Below are positions 7,846 through 14,790 of a stretch of 21,077 nt of DNA, one piece after another; position 1 is the first letter of the stretch, and each line of letters opens with the position of its first letter. This DNA comes from Chloroflexota bacterium (GTDB lineage Bacteria > Chloroflexota > Anaerolineae > Anaerolineales > Villigracilaceae). The stretch is taken from positions 1-21,077 of the forward strand of contig JAPLGV010000001.1 in the NCBI GenBank assembly GCA_026389975.1. Direction: 5' to 3'. A model generated the notes under the pieces. It was not told the DNA's origin. It saw nothing but the letters and a program-made list of their open reading frames with translations, and made no database searches. A program made the translations under genes and the position numbers.

Positions 7846-7884
7846 AAAACAAAAACAGCCCACCGGTGTCTGCCGATAGGCTGT
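7846..7884 (-). terminator. Intrinsic terminator downstream of tRNA-Asp
   Basis: On the minus strand the arm at 7884-7873 pairs with 7866-7855 to give a stem of about 12 bp (ACAGCC and CGG pairs joined by wobble pairs) around a CAGACA loop. It is followed directly by TTTTGTTTT (7854-7846). This is a classic rho-independent terminator; it ends tRNA transcription before the synthase promoter. Confidence 0.8.
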
Positions 7885-7904
7885 GAATGGTTGTTAAAAC
7901 CAGA

Positions 7905-7935
7905 CAGCCTGGCTGACGTTAGTCAAACCAGGCTG
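7905..7935. repeat. Perfect inverted repeat between tRNA-Asp and its terminator
   Basis: CAGCCTGG (7905-7912) and CCAGGCTG (7928-7935) are exact reverse complements. A nested TGAC/GTCA pair extends the stem. On the minus strand a TTTT run follows about five bases later, so it may be a first, weaker terminator or a 3' processing hairpin of the tRNA transcript. Confidence 0.6.
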
Positions 7936-7962
7936 CCGGTCTACTTAATTAATTACTTCAGG

Positions 7963-8036
7963 CGGACCCGACGAGATTCGAACTCGCGATCTCGGCCTTG
8001 ACAGGGCCGCATGTTTGGCCGCTACACCACGGGTCC
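7963..8036 (-). tRNA. tRNA-Asp: tRNA-Asp (anticodon GTC)
   Basis: A 74-nt cloverleaf on the minus strand. The acceptor GGACCCG pairs with CGGGTCC, followed by discriminator G. The anticodon arm is CGGCC-CTGTCAA-GGCCG, giving anticodon GTC. The T arm is GCGAG-TTCGAAT-CTCGT. After the discriminator the genome reads CCT, so the full CCA end is not encoded and must be added enzymatically. It lies 37 nt after the L,D-transpeptidase stop codon and has its own promoter. Confidence 0.97.
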
Positions 8037-8048
8037 AGAAGCGGGCTG

Positions 8049-8077
8049 AATATACCATACCGGTTTTAGGGCGTCAA
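8049..8077 (-). promoter_or_regulatory. Sigma70-type promoter of tRNA-Asp
   Basis: On the minus strand TTGACG (8077-8072), a 17-nt spacer, then TATATT (8054-8049) with a TGG extended -10. The -10 ends 12 nt before the mature tRNA 5' end. The -35 overlaps the stop codon of the upstream L,D-transpeptidase gene. Confidence 0.8.
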
Positions 8078-9243
8078 TACCCACCGTTTCCATAAAGTGA
8101 CGGATCTACCGGAGTCCGGCCGGATGGGTCGTAGACGTAAACAGTGTCGCCAACGTTGGCCCAATCAAAGAGCCAGTGTGAATCGCCAACCGATATATTG
8201 ACGCAGCCATGGCTGCGCGCGTAGCCAAAGCCATTATGCCAGTAGGCTCCGTGCAAAGCGCGATCTTCATCAAAATACATCGTCCACGGCACATCTTCCA
8301 GATAGTAGAAGTCGTCCGGGATGCTGTTGCTCATGGTTTCTGTTTCCAGTTTATTGTGGATCTGGAACAGGCCAGGACGCGTCCAGAAACGATCTATACC
8401 GGTGGAAACCATTGTGGCGAAAATGAGGCGGTTATTGTCGTAGACGGTAACGGTTTGTTCGAACAGGTTGACTTCGATCCAGCGGCCTCCTGCGACCCCT
8501 TTGGGTGGGGCGGTGGCCGGATCCACGCGGGAGATCTGGCGCGAATCCAACCATTCGCCCGGGCCGATCAGGGTCCAGGTCAGGTTATCCGCGCTTTGCG
8601 TAGCGTAGATTTGTACCACTTCAAAGCGGTAATGGGTGATCCCGCTTTCCGGGCTGTTCACGCCGGGGGCAGTGCGAGATTGGATTTCCCCCAGAACCCA
8701 CCCGAAGGCATTGCGCGGCGTGGAACTGAACAGCAGGCCCTGGAAGGGCGGGTCGAACCGGGCTAGGCGGCCGCCATCGGCGCGGATCCACCAGTTGGAG
8801 CGCAGTCTGTAAAAGGTGTCTTGGTTGTAGTCCACCAATTCTTGATATGAAACCAGCAAATGATTGCTTGGATATAGATGAGGGCCTGAAGGTTGGTTTG
8901 CAACGGCTGCGTCCAGGGATGCATAGAAGGGTGTTCCGTTCTTGTTGATCCAGAAATACTGGTAGGGGAGGTCATTGTAGGCTGGGTCGGGTTTGTAAGC
9001 CGGTAAAGGCTGGATGGGGTAGGGGATGCCTTCCGAAGCCAGTTGAGTCAGATACTCGGATGGACCGAGCGGCAGGCAGCCATCCGGCGCAGCTTCATAG
9101 ACCCCCGGCGGGCAGACGACGGACCCGGAGTCCGGCTCGAGCTCCGACAGCCTCCCGCTCTGAGCCGCGACGATCGTTCTGTTCAAAGGCAGGCTTTCCA
9201 GCAGGAAATAAACGGCAAAAAAAGTGGTCAGAATACGGCGCAT
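8074..9243 (-). CDS. Secreted L,D-transpeptidase (YkuD domain)
   Basis: A 389-residue extracytoplasmic enzyme. The N-terminus MRRILTTFFAVYFLLESLPL then AAQSG is a signal peptide or N-terminal anchor. Residues about 254-372 are the YkuD catalytic domain: it begins RWIEVNLFEQTVTVYDNNRL and ends with His331 in HGAYWHNGFG and the active-site block SHGCVN with Cys347. Such enzymes form 3-3 peptidoglycan cross-links or attach proteins to the wall. Residues 35-250 are a Trp/Tyr/Pro-rich region I cannot assign; in related proteins this area binds the wall or carries repeats. ATG 9243 is preceded by AAAGG at about 9 nt and by an extended -10 promoter. The nearest downstream gene is tRNA-Asp, which has its own promoter. 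Confidence 0.92.
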   Translation of the reverse strand: MRRILTTFFAVYFLLESLPLNRTIVAAQSGRLSELEPDSGSVVCPPGVYEAAPDGCLPLGPSEYLTQLASEGIPYPIQPLPAYKPDPAYNDLPYQYFWINKNGTPFYASLDAAVANQPSGPHLYPSNHLLVSYQELVDYNQDTFYRLRSNWWIRADGGRLARFDPPFQGLLFSSTPRNAFGWVLGEIQSRTAPGVNSPESGITHYRFEVVQIYATQSADNLTWTLIGPGEWLDSRQISRVDPATAPPKGVAGGRWIEVNLFEQTVTVYDNNRLIFATMVSTGIDRFWTRPGLFQIHNKLETETMSNSIPDDFYYLEDVPWTMYFDEDRALHGAYWHNGFGYARSHGCVNISVGDSHWLFDWANVGDTVYVYDPSGRTPVDPSLYGNGGY

Positions 9244-9270
9244 AAGGGATACCTTTATTGACGGAAAAAG

Positions 9271-9279
9271 ATTATAGCA
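9271..9279 (-). promoter_or_regulatory. Extended -10 promoter of the L,D-transpeptidase gene
   Basis: On the minus strand TGCTATAAT (9279-9271) is a consensus extended -10; no good -35 is seen, as is usual for this class. The predicted start point gives a leader of about 20 nt. Confidence 0.6.
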
Positions 9280-9323
9280 TGTTTTCCTGGCTGACTATTT
9301 TGTACGCCGCCCGTCATAAATTG

Positions 9324-9349
9324 AATCAGATAGGCAAATCAGATAGGCA
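9324..9349. repeat. Perfect 13-bp tandem repeat beside the Roadblock promoter
   Basis: AATCAGATAGGCA occurs twice back to back (9324-9336 and 9337-9349). It ends 2 nt before the -35 box of the plus-strand promoter. Position and period suggest a direct-repeat activator site, but no factor is identified. Confidence 0.75.
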
Positions 9350-9351
9350 AC

Positions 9352-9380
9352 TTGACACATTGTGCGCCCTGTGCTAAATT
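9352..9380 (+). promoter_or_regulatory. Sigma70-type promoter of the Roadblock/V4R operon
   Basis: Consensus TTGACA (9352-9357), a 17-nt spacer, then TAAATT (9375-9380) preceded by TGC. The Shine-Dalgarno AAGGAGG follows at 9394-9400. Because the -35 overlaps an in-frame TTG at 9352, a longer protein start there is unlikely. Confidence 0.8.
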
Positions 9381-9405
9381 TACATCAGGTTACAAGGAGG
9401 TAGTT

Positions 9406-9777
9406 TTGACCAAGAATCGCTCCCAACTTATGGTTGACCGCTTGCGGGAACTCCAGGCGTCTTCACCCGATACTGAGGGCTCGGCAGTTGTCAGCGTGGA
9501 TGGTTTGAGCATTGCCTCTGCCCTGCCGCAGGGTGTGGAAGAGGACCGGGTCTCGGCCATGTCTGCTGCCATGCTCTCGCTGGGCGAGCGAATTGCGACC
9601 GAACTGGGACGCGGGTCGCTGGAACAAGTGTACATCAAAGGAGAGAAAGGCTATGTTGTTCTAATGTCAGTGGGCCAGGAAGCAGTGCTCACGGCATTGG
9701 CACGCGAGCAAGCCAAACTTGGTCTGATCCTCCTCGATATGCGCCGCGCGGCTGAAGACCTGTCGAAACTCATTTAA
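9406..9777 (+). CDS. Roadblock/LC7 domain protein (MglB-like)
   Basis: A 123-residue cytoplasmic protein made of one Roadblock/LC7 domain (about residues 8-115). The core reads EGSAVVSVDGLSIASALPQG, then the helix AMSAAMLSLGERIATELGRG and the strands LEQVYIKGEKGYVVLMSVG. Bacterial members dimerise and regulate small Ras-like GTPases such as MglA, or act as scaffolds in signalling. I choose TTG at 9406 as start because AAGGAGG lies 5 nt upstream; the in-frame TTG at 9352 is the promoter -35. No MglA-like GTPase gene is in the window. The V4R gene begins 13 nt after the stop, so they are co-transcribed. Confidence 0.88.
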   Translation: MTKNRSQLMVDRLRELQASSPDTEGSAVVSVDGLSIASALPQGVEEDRVSAMSAAMLSLGERIATELGRGSLEQVYIKGEKGYVVLMSVGQEAVLTALAREQAKLGLILLDMRRAAEDLSKLI

Positions 9778-9790
9778 GGTGGCGGAGACT

Positions 9791-10426
9791 ATGGAGCAAA
9801 TCCCAAAAAGCGGTTACTATTACGCCAACAAGTTCGCCCGCATTGCTCTGGAAGCCTATGAAGAAATGATGGGGAAAAATGGTCTCAATGCCATTTTGAA
9901 CCTGGCAGGCTTGAGCAACTTGATTGACAACTATCCTCCCGATAACCTGGAGCGCCAATTTGACTTTGCTGATTTCACCGCCATCCATATTGCGTTGGAA
10001 GAGATGTACAGCCCGCGCGGCGGGCGCGTGCTGGCTTTGCGCGCCGGACATGCCACCTTCAACGATGCGCTTAAGAATTTCGGTGCATTGGCAGGCGTTG
10101 GTGACCTCGCATTCAAGGTGCTTCCCCTCCAGGCCAAGATCCGCATCGGCCTTCCGGCCGCGGCCAAAATCTTCTCACAGGTTACTGACCAGCAATCTAC
10201 TGTGGACGAAGCGGACGACGCATTCATTTGGACGATCCATCGCTGCCCAATCTGTTGGACTCGCAAGGGCGCTGACAAACCGGTCTGCTATATCTCGACC
10301 GGTCTGCTCCAGGCCATGCTCACGTGGGTCTCCGGCGGATTGGAATTTCGCGTCAACGAATCCAGGTGCTGTGCGGTAGGCGATACCGTCTGCGAGTTCG
10401 TTATTCAAAAAGAACCCATCTCCTAA
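9791..10426 (+). CDS. V4R (4-vinyl reductase) domain protein
   Basis: A 211-residue protein. The second half (about 120-207) is the V4R domain, a small-molecule binding fold also found in BchJ and in sensor proteins. Seen here: HRCPICW (C152, C155), C166, the hydrophobic helix ISTGLLQAMLTWVSGGLEFRV, then ESRCCAVGDTVCEF (C193, C194, C201). This Cys-rich end is typical and may bind metal or ligand. Residues 1-115 are helical and unassigned. ATG 9791 has AAGGTGG 8 nt upstream; an in-frame GTG at 9779 lacks a ribosome site. Lying between a Roadblock gene and a response regulator, it probably serves as a ligand sensor in a signalling module rather than in pigment synthesis, as no chlorophyll genes are present. 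The function is inferred. Confidence 0.85.
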   Translation: MEQIPKSGYYYANKFARIALEAYEEMMGKNGLNAILNLAGLSNLIDNYPPDNLERQFDFADFTAIHIALEEMYSPRGGRVLALRAGHATFNDALKNFGALAGVGDLAFKVLPLQAKIRIGLPAAAKIFSQVTDQQSTVDEADDAFIWTIHRCPICWTRKGADKPVCYISTGLLQAMLTWVSGGLEFRVNESRCCAVGDTVCEFVIQKEPIS

Positions 10427-10436
10427 GGTAACACCC

Positions 10437-10806
10437 ATGGCCGAGGCGAAACCGAAGATCCTCATCGGTGAAGACGACCTCGAAAAAGCCGATATGCTGA
10501 ATCCAAATTTCCGCGTTCAGGGATATGAGGTCTTTACCTTAAAATGGGGCGAGGATGGGGGGACGCGCATCCCAAACTTTGCACCCGGATCTCATTATTC
10601 TGGATATTCGCCTCCCCGATATAGACGGCTACGAAGTGACCCGCCGCCTGCGCGGCGACCGCCGCACGGCGAATATTCCAATTATTTACCTGGTCGAAAA
10701 ACGCGGCCGCAGCAAGCGGCTGGCGTTCAAAATAGGCATATTGCACTCAAGCGATGGCCTTTTCACATCCCTTGATGTTCTCAAGTCATCCCTCTTGCGC
10801 AAGTAG
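10437..10806 (+). pseudogene. Frameshifted, degenerate response-regulator receiver domain
   Basis: Two frames together make one receiver domain. The first (from ATG 10437, with AAGGT upstream) gives KPKILIGEDDLEKADMLN with the acidic pocket E-D-D and continues to EVFTLKWGEDGG. The second carries SQTLHPDLIILDIRLPDIDGYEV with the phosphoacceptor Asp and ends RRTANIPIIYLVEKRG. The switch occurs in the run GGGGGG at 10556-10561; removing one G joins the frames. Beyond the frameshift, the conserved switch Thr/Ser is Val (YLVEKRG), and the K-P-F block with the conserved Lys is unrecognisable in the last 25 residues. That suggests a decaying gene and not only a sequencing error. It sits 10 nt after the V4R gene and 14 nt before the glycosyltransferase. 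Confidence 0.8.
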
Positions 10807-10820
10807 CAGTAGGAGCCAGA

Positions 10821-11555
10821 TTGCATATTGTCGTCGTTATTCCAACATATAACGAAGCGGAGAACCTGCCCAAATTAGTCTCCGCTTTATTTGCGCTTCC
10901 ATTAAATCTGGACATTCTCGTTGTAGACGATAACAGTCCCGACGGTACTGGCTGCATCGCCGATGATCTGGCCGCCGCGAATCCCAAACGGGTGCATGTG
11001 ATGCACCGCACCGGGAAATTGGGGTTGTCGTCAGCCTACCTCCAAGCGTTCCGCACCCTGTTCGATGGCGCTGTGGATGCCATTGGCCAGATGGATGCCG
11101 ACTTCTCCCATGATCCGGCTGCACTGGTCGAGATGGCAAAGCGCCTCGATACCTGTGACCTGGTGTTGGGGTCGCGTTACATCCCAGGCGGCAGCACCGA
11201 TGTCCGCTGGCCCATCTGGCGGAAAGCACTCTCAGCCTGGGGGAATTTCTACGCGCGCAGCATTCTGCGCATGCCCCTGCGAGACGTGACCGGCGGATTT
11301 CGCCTCTGGCGGCGCGAAACGCTCCAGGCAATGCCGCTGGAGCGTGTCAAGGCCAGCGGGTATATATTTACGGTCGAGATGGCTTACCTGGCCTGGTGTC
11401 TGGGTTTCAAGATCGGCGAAGTCCCCATCTATTTTGCGGACCGGCGTTGGGGAAAATCGAAAATGTCGTTCAAGATTCAAGTCGAGGCGGCAGTGCGGGT
11501 GTGGCAGGTAATGTGGGCTTACCGCGACTTGCAGCACAAGGGCCAAGCAAGATGA
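10821..11555 (+). CDS. Polyprenol-phosphate glycosyltransferase, DPM1-type GT2 family
   Basis: A 244-residue GT-A fold enzyme predicted to transfer a hexose (mannose in the best-studied members) from a nucleotide sugar to polyprenyl phosphate on the cytoplasmic face of the membrane. Visible motifs: VVIPTYNEAENL (5-16), VDDNSPDGT (35-43), the metal-binding DAD (92-94) in GQMDADFSHDP, GSRYIPGG (117-124), GGFRLWRR (158-165), and RRWGKSKMSFKI (208-219). There is no C-terminal membrane segment, as in DPM1 and unlike the GtrB or DPM-TM types. The start is TTG 10821 with AGGAG about 6 nt upstream; no ATG is available near the motif VVIPTYN. It is the last gene of the Roadblock unit and runs toward rsmA. 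Confidence 0.92.
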   Translation: MHIVVVIPTYNEAENLPKLVSALFALPLNLDILVVDDNSPDGTGCIADDLAAANPKRVHVMHRTGKLGLSSAYLQAFRTLFDGAVDAIGQMDADFSHDPAALVEMAKRLDTCDLVLGSRYIPGGSTDVRWPIWRKALSAWGNFYARSILRMPLRDVTGGFRLWRRETLQAMPLERVKASGYIFTVEMAYLAWCLGFKIGEVPIYFADRRWGKSKMSFKIQVEAAVRVWQVMWAYRDLQHKGQAR

Positions 11556-11581
11556 GCATAATGATACCGTAACGGCGGCGC

Positions 11582-11604
11582 ATGAAACCGCTGCTAGGTT
11601 TCAT
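11582..11604. terminator. Hairpin between convergent glycosyltransferase and rsmA genes
   Basis: ATGAAACC (11582-11589) and GGTTTCAT (11597-11604) are perfect reverse complements with a 7-nt loop. It lies between two converging genes, and the frame-corrected rsmA stop codon (11596-11594) falls in the loop. No strong T-run follows on either side, so it is a moderate bidirectional terminator candidate. Confidence 0.5.
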
Positions 11605-11663
11605 ATTCTTTCACCAAATTACCCCACTCTTCCAAACTTAGTGTCTCCGCCCGCCGCTGTGGG

Positions 11664-12404
11664 TCAATCTCCGCCGCGCAAATGCAGGCCGCCGGAGAGC
11701 GCATTTCGCAGGGTCTTGCGTTTTTGCGAGAACCCGGCTTTGATTAATATGAAGAACCTATCCAGCCTGTCGGCAGGGATGATGGGCTGAGCATAAATCT
11801 CAATGCACAACACCGCCGAATCTACTTTTGGCGGCGGGTAAAAAGCCTCCGCAGGGATGGTTGTTCCAATGACCGGCTTCCCGTAAACCTGCACACTCAA
11901 CGCCAGCAGGCTCATTCTCCCCGCACCGGCGCAGATGCGCTCGGCAACTTCCTTTTGCACCGTCAGCACCACGCGGCTCGGGCGCTGCTCCGCCTCCAGC
12001 AGATGGCGGATGACCACCGACGTAATGTAGTAGGGAATATTCGCCACAACAATATAACCCGGCGTTTCCATTAATTCGGCGGGATTAAGTTTCAGAATAT
12101 CCCCCTGCACCAAACGCACATTTTTATACGGTGCCAGTACGCTTTCCAGGGCCGGAAACAGCTTTCGATCCAGTTCGACGGCAGTGACAGAACGCGCCAA
12201 GAGCGCCAGGTAACGCGTCAGGCTGCCCAGGCCGGGACCAATCTCCATGACAGTGTCCGCAGGCCCCAGGTCCGCCATGCTGACGATTTCCTGCAGGACA
12301 TGGTTATCCTGCAGAAAATTTTGTCCCAGGCCTTTGCTCGGGCGCAGGTCATATCGCCGCAACAGGGCGGGAATGTTCAGGGGTGGGAGCGAGAGTCCGT
12401 TCAT
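11664..12404 (-). CDS. rsmA: 16S rRNA (A1518/A1519-N6)-dimethyltransferase RsmA (KsgA), 3' end frameshifted
   Basis: RsmA dimethylates two adjacent adenosines in the 3' hairpin of 16S rRNA during 30S maturation, using SAM. As read, 246 residues: N-terminal RPSKGLGQNFLQD, SAM motif VMEIGPGLGSLTRYL, and catalytic ANIPYYITS (the NIPY form of N-L-P-Y). ATG 12404 overlaps the upstream TGA as ATGA, which fixes the start. The ORF ends SGGLHLRGGD at 11664, but another frame just past this point encodes EIDPQRRAETLSLEEWGN and ends at TAG 11596-11594, clearly the usual RsmA C-terminus. Removing one base near 11680-11682 restores a normal protein of about 269 residues. A sequencing indel or a recent mutation is likely. 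Confidence 0.93.
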   Translation of the reverse strand: MNGLSLPPLNIPALLRRYDLRPSKGLGQNFLQDNHVLQEIVSMADLGPADTVMEIGPGLGSLTRYLALLARSVTAVELDRKLFPALESVLAPYKNVRLVQGDILKLNPAELMETPGYIVVANIPYYITSVVIRHLLEAEQRPSRVVLTVQKEVAERICAGAGRMSLLALSVQVYGKPVIGTTIPAEAFYPPPKVDSAVLCIEIYAQPIIPADRLDRFFILIKAGFSQKRKTLRNALSGGLHLRGGD

Positions 12405-13606
12405 GGCAGTACGTAAACGAGATTCTGGGGAACAGGTGTCAGGAAGTAAACGGTTGTCCAGCCCATCATTGGCTGGTATTCGGCATCGGTCCAAGCCAGG
12501 TCCACCCAGTAGTGGTTATCGGGCGGCCCCCTGCCATTATCGCCAACGGTGGCGTAACCGTAGCCGGGAATGTAGAGCCGGTCAAAGCCGAAGGCAAGGT
12601 ACCAGGAATAAACCATGGCCACCGTGCCGCGTTGCACGGGCAGGCCGCTGGCTGTGCTGTAGGAGCAGCTGCCATCTGGCGTGGCCGACTGGCAGGGGGA
12701 GTAGGACGTGGACAACATTCGCAGCGCCCGATAGTATTCGATGGTCACACCGTCCACCGTGGTCGTGCGGATGACGATCTTCGTCCCGATTCCCATGATG
12801 CGGTCCTGCTGCGGACGGACAACACTCTCACTCTCAGATTGCTGTGAGACTTGCACACCCTCCTCGCTGCGGGTGCGCAGGCGGGCGATTGCCAGTCCCG
12901 GCTCTCCGCCCTGCAGGAGCGCCTGCTGATCGATTTCCAAATCCGCGGAGAGTTCGGTGCGGGTAATGAACGGGATGGTTTTCTGGGTCAGGGCAACCGA
13001 CTCGACGACACGCACAACGCGGATTTGACCATCTTCAGGGAGCGGAGCAGTTTCAGGTGGGACGGCGGTATCCAGCCCAACGAGCGGAATGCCAGCCTCG
13101 GCCAGTGCCTGCCCCACCGTGGCCGCCGCGGAGCGCACCCGCACCTGGGTCCCGTCCACCGTGACGACGATTTCGCGCCCAGGCTGGTAAGTGACGGCCA
13201 GCGGACCGGTGATGGGCGTTTCGGCAGGCGGGTCGAGCCGGTCGGCAGCATGGAGTGTGTACCCGGCCTCAGCCAGCGCCTGGCCGACGGTGAGGGCGGA
13301 AGTTTGGATCGTCTGCTGTCCATCCGGTGCGACGACGGTTAAAGCCACGGCGCGGCGTACGGTCAGTGTATAGGATCTGGCATCCGGGAGGGCTGTATCG
13401 AGCGGGGTGGAAGAACCGAGATAGAGCAGACGGTCGTGTGCGCCGAGCGTGATATTGACCTCGGCGAGCAGTTCTGCCGGGACGGTTTTGGCGGTGGAAA
13501 GAGAAAGTACCTGTTCCCCATTCAGGATGGTGACGGAGATGGCGCGCGGCTGGCAGGCAGAGAGGAGCAGCAGGAGTGCCAGAATCGGCCGAACGATTTT
13601 CTTCAT
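12401..13606 (-). CDS. YabE-like lipoprotein: DUF348 repeats, G5 domain, 3D domain
   Basis: A 401-residue exported lipoprotein; the signal KKIVRPILALLLLLSAC has a lipobox with Cys18. Three ubiquitin-like DUF348 modules follow (about 23-65, 88-138, 146-185), two of them sharing TVGQALAEAG. A G5 domain comes next (about 196-280), then a C-terminal 3D domain (about 295-390) with three spaced aspartates, D342, D356 and D369. 3D domains resemble the lytic-transglycosylase fold of MltA; such proteins act in cell-wall remodelling or resuscitation. In Bacillus, yabE lies just before ksgA (with rnmV between), and here the gene overlaps rsmA by ATGA, so the linkage is conserved. No Shine-Dalgarno precedes the ATG; TAGAAT lies 7 nt upstream, so a leaderless transcript is possible. 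Confidence 0.88.
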   Translation of the reverse strand: MKKIVRPILALLLLLSACQPRAISVTILNGEQVLSLSTAKTVPAELLAEVNITLGAHDRLLYLGSSTPLDTALPDARSYTLTVRRAVALTVVAPDGQQTIQTSALTVGQALAEAGYTLHAADRLDPPAETPITGPLAVTYQPGREIVVTVDGTQVRVRSAAATVGQALAEAGIPLVGLDTAVPPETAPLPEDGQIRVVRVVESVALTQKTIPFITRTELSADLEIDQQALLQGGEPGLAIARLRTRSEEGVQVSQQSESESVVRPQQDRIMGIGTKIVIRTTTVDGVTIEYYRALRMLSTSYSPCQSATPDGSCSYSTASGLPVQRGTVAMVYSWYLAFGFDRLYIPGYGYATVGDNGRGPPDNHYWVDLAWTDAEYQPMMGWTTVYFLTPVPQNLVYVLP

Positions 13607-13624
13607 GCGGACAATTCTAACAGA

Positions 13625-14080
13625 TTATGACATCCTCTTTTGCTCCCACAATTGCCGCGTCAACTGGATGTGACCCGTATGCAAGGCGGTATGTTCGAGG
13701 GCATGGGCCAGGCACCACCCGACCGTGAATGCTTTGGCATTGCGCGGGGACTCGCGAACAGTTTCCAAATCAAGTATGGAGAAACGGGCCAGCGCCTGCC
13801 GGGCATAATCATCAGCAGAAACCAGGCGCGCCTTCAACTCATCTGCACTCAGACCCTGTGTCCGGAACTCAGATTCACGGTCACGGGCAGGCGGCTCATT
13901 TAAAGCCACTCCGATCCAGTAGCGTTCTGCGCCGGCCAGATGGACAACCAGCACGTTGATCGAGTTCATCTCCGGTCCGGCCATCCAGTCCAGCGCTTCG
14001 GTGGGCAGGCTTTCGATGGCTTTGGCGGCATCTGCGTGCAGTTCGCGGAAATGGTCGTTGAGATCGTCATAGAAACTCAT
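13625..14080 (-). CDS. DinB-family putative metal-dependent protein
   Basis: A 151-residue four-helix-bundle protein of the DinB/DUF664 type. Candidate metal ligands are His47 in NVLVVHLAGAERYWIG and His130/His134 (with H126 and H137) in LAHALEHTALHTGHIQLTRQL; the H-x3-H near the C-terminus and a His in helix 2 are the family pattern. Related proteins include bacillithiol- or mycothiol-dependent transferases, but the substrate cannot be told from sequence. Its ATG overlaps the end of the upstream cation-transporter gene (ATGA), with a TCCTCC-complement ribosome site (GGAGGAAAA) just upstream, so expression is coupled. The YabE-like gene begins 18 nt after its stop. Confidence 0.87.
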   Translation of the reverse strand: MSFYDDLNDHFRELHADAAKAIESLPTEALDWMAGPEMNSINVLVVHLAGAERYWIGVALNEPPARDRESEFRTQGLSADELKARLVSADDYARQALARFSILDLETVRESPRNAKAFTVGWCLAHALEHTALHTGHIQLTRQLWEQKRMS

Positions 14081-14715
14081 TTTTCCTCCTCACAATCGCT
14101 TTCCATTCCTTTGGCTTTCTCAAAGGATTCCTTGCCCTCGTTGAATGAAAAGTAGATCAGCCCCAGCGCGCCGATGCTGTCCACGAAACCGAAACCGGTC
14201 AGCTCATAGATGAGACTGGCTGCCAGAAGAACGAGCGACATGTAGATGCAGACCAGCGTGCAGTTGGCATCCGCCAGGATGGGGGCCGAGTCGAGCACCC
14301 GCCCTACTTTGCGCTTGGCAGAAACCAGCGCCCACATCATCGCGATGGATACCAGCGAGATAATCAAGCCGGGCAGGGTGGTTTCGGGCTTATGGCCGAT
14401 TACGATGTTGAAAATGGCTGTTACTGCCAGTCCGGCGGCCAGTAAGTAGAAACTCGTCCCGGTAATGCGCAGGGCGGTGCGTTCAAATTGTGAACGCGGA
14501 GTATCCGGGTTCCGCCGGATGCGGTAGACCATGGCGACAATTCCGATACCTGACATTACTTCGATGAACGAGTCAATGCCGAAGCCGAAGAGAGTCAGGG
14601 CTTCGTCATGTACGCCGAAGAAAATCGAGACCAGCCCCTCAAGCAGGTTGTAGAAGACAGTAAAGAACCCCAGCCAGAGGGCATAACGGTAATACCGTTC
14701 GAAGGTCGTTGTCAC
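14077..14715 (-). CDS. Cation-diffusion-facilitator-like membrane protein (transmembrane domain only)
   Basis: A 212-residue integral membrane protein with about six hydrophobic segments. FGFGIDSFIEVMSGIGIVAMVYR resembles TM2 of CDF transporters, with an Asp-x3-Glu pair where metal ligands lie. ADANCTLVCIYMSLVLLAASLIYELTGFGFVDSIGALGLIYFSFNEG matches TM5-6 of the cobalt/zinc/cadmium cation-transporter group. The cytoplasmic C-terminal domain of classical CDF proteins is missing; the tail is short and acidic. I choose GTG 14715 because AAGGAG lies 5 nt upstream; an ATG at 14835 would run into the divergent methyltransferase gene and adds non-homologous residues. Probably a divalent-metal efflux protein. 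Confidence 0.83.
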   Translation of the reverse strand: MTTTFERYYRYALWLGFFTVFYNLLEGLVSIFFGVHDEALTLFGFGIDSFIEVMSGIGIVAMVYRIRRNPDTPRSQFERTALRITGTSFYLLAAGLAVTAIFNIVIGHKPETTLPGLIISLVSIAMMWALVSAKRKVGRVLDSAPILADANCTLVCIYMSLVLLAASLIYELTGFGFVDSIGALGLIYFSFNEGKESFEKAKGMESDCEEEK

Positions 14716-14790
14716 GCGAACTCCTTCTTTACCGAAATTTTCTACATCAGGTGATAGGAAAATTATAGCCGATTCAGGTACAATCAGCAC
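14716..14790. promoter_or_regulatory. Divergent promoter region, cation transporter / rRNA methyltransferase
   Basis: On the minus strand TATAAT (14767-14762) lies about 47 nt before the GTG of the transporter. On the plus strand TACAAT (14779-14784) ends 6 nt before the methyltransferase ATG. The plus-strand gene has no Shine-Dalgarno, so it may be transcribed as a leaderless mRNA. No good -35 boxes are seen. Confidence 0.45.

Noticed and set aside
9352..9405. Longer Roadblock protein starting at TTG 9352
   Set aside because: That TTG is the start of a consensus -35 box; the strong AAGGAGG site serves TTG 9406.
12405..12494. 30-residue N-terminal extension of RsmA
   Set aside because: It lies inside the upstream lipoprotein gene; ATG 12404 makes an ATGA overlap and matches the normal RsmA N-terminus.
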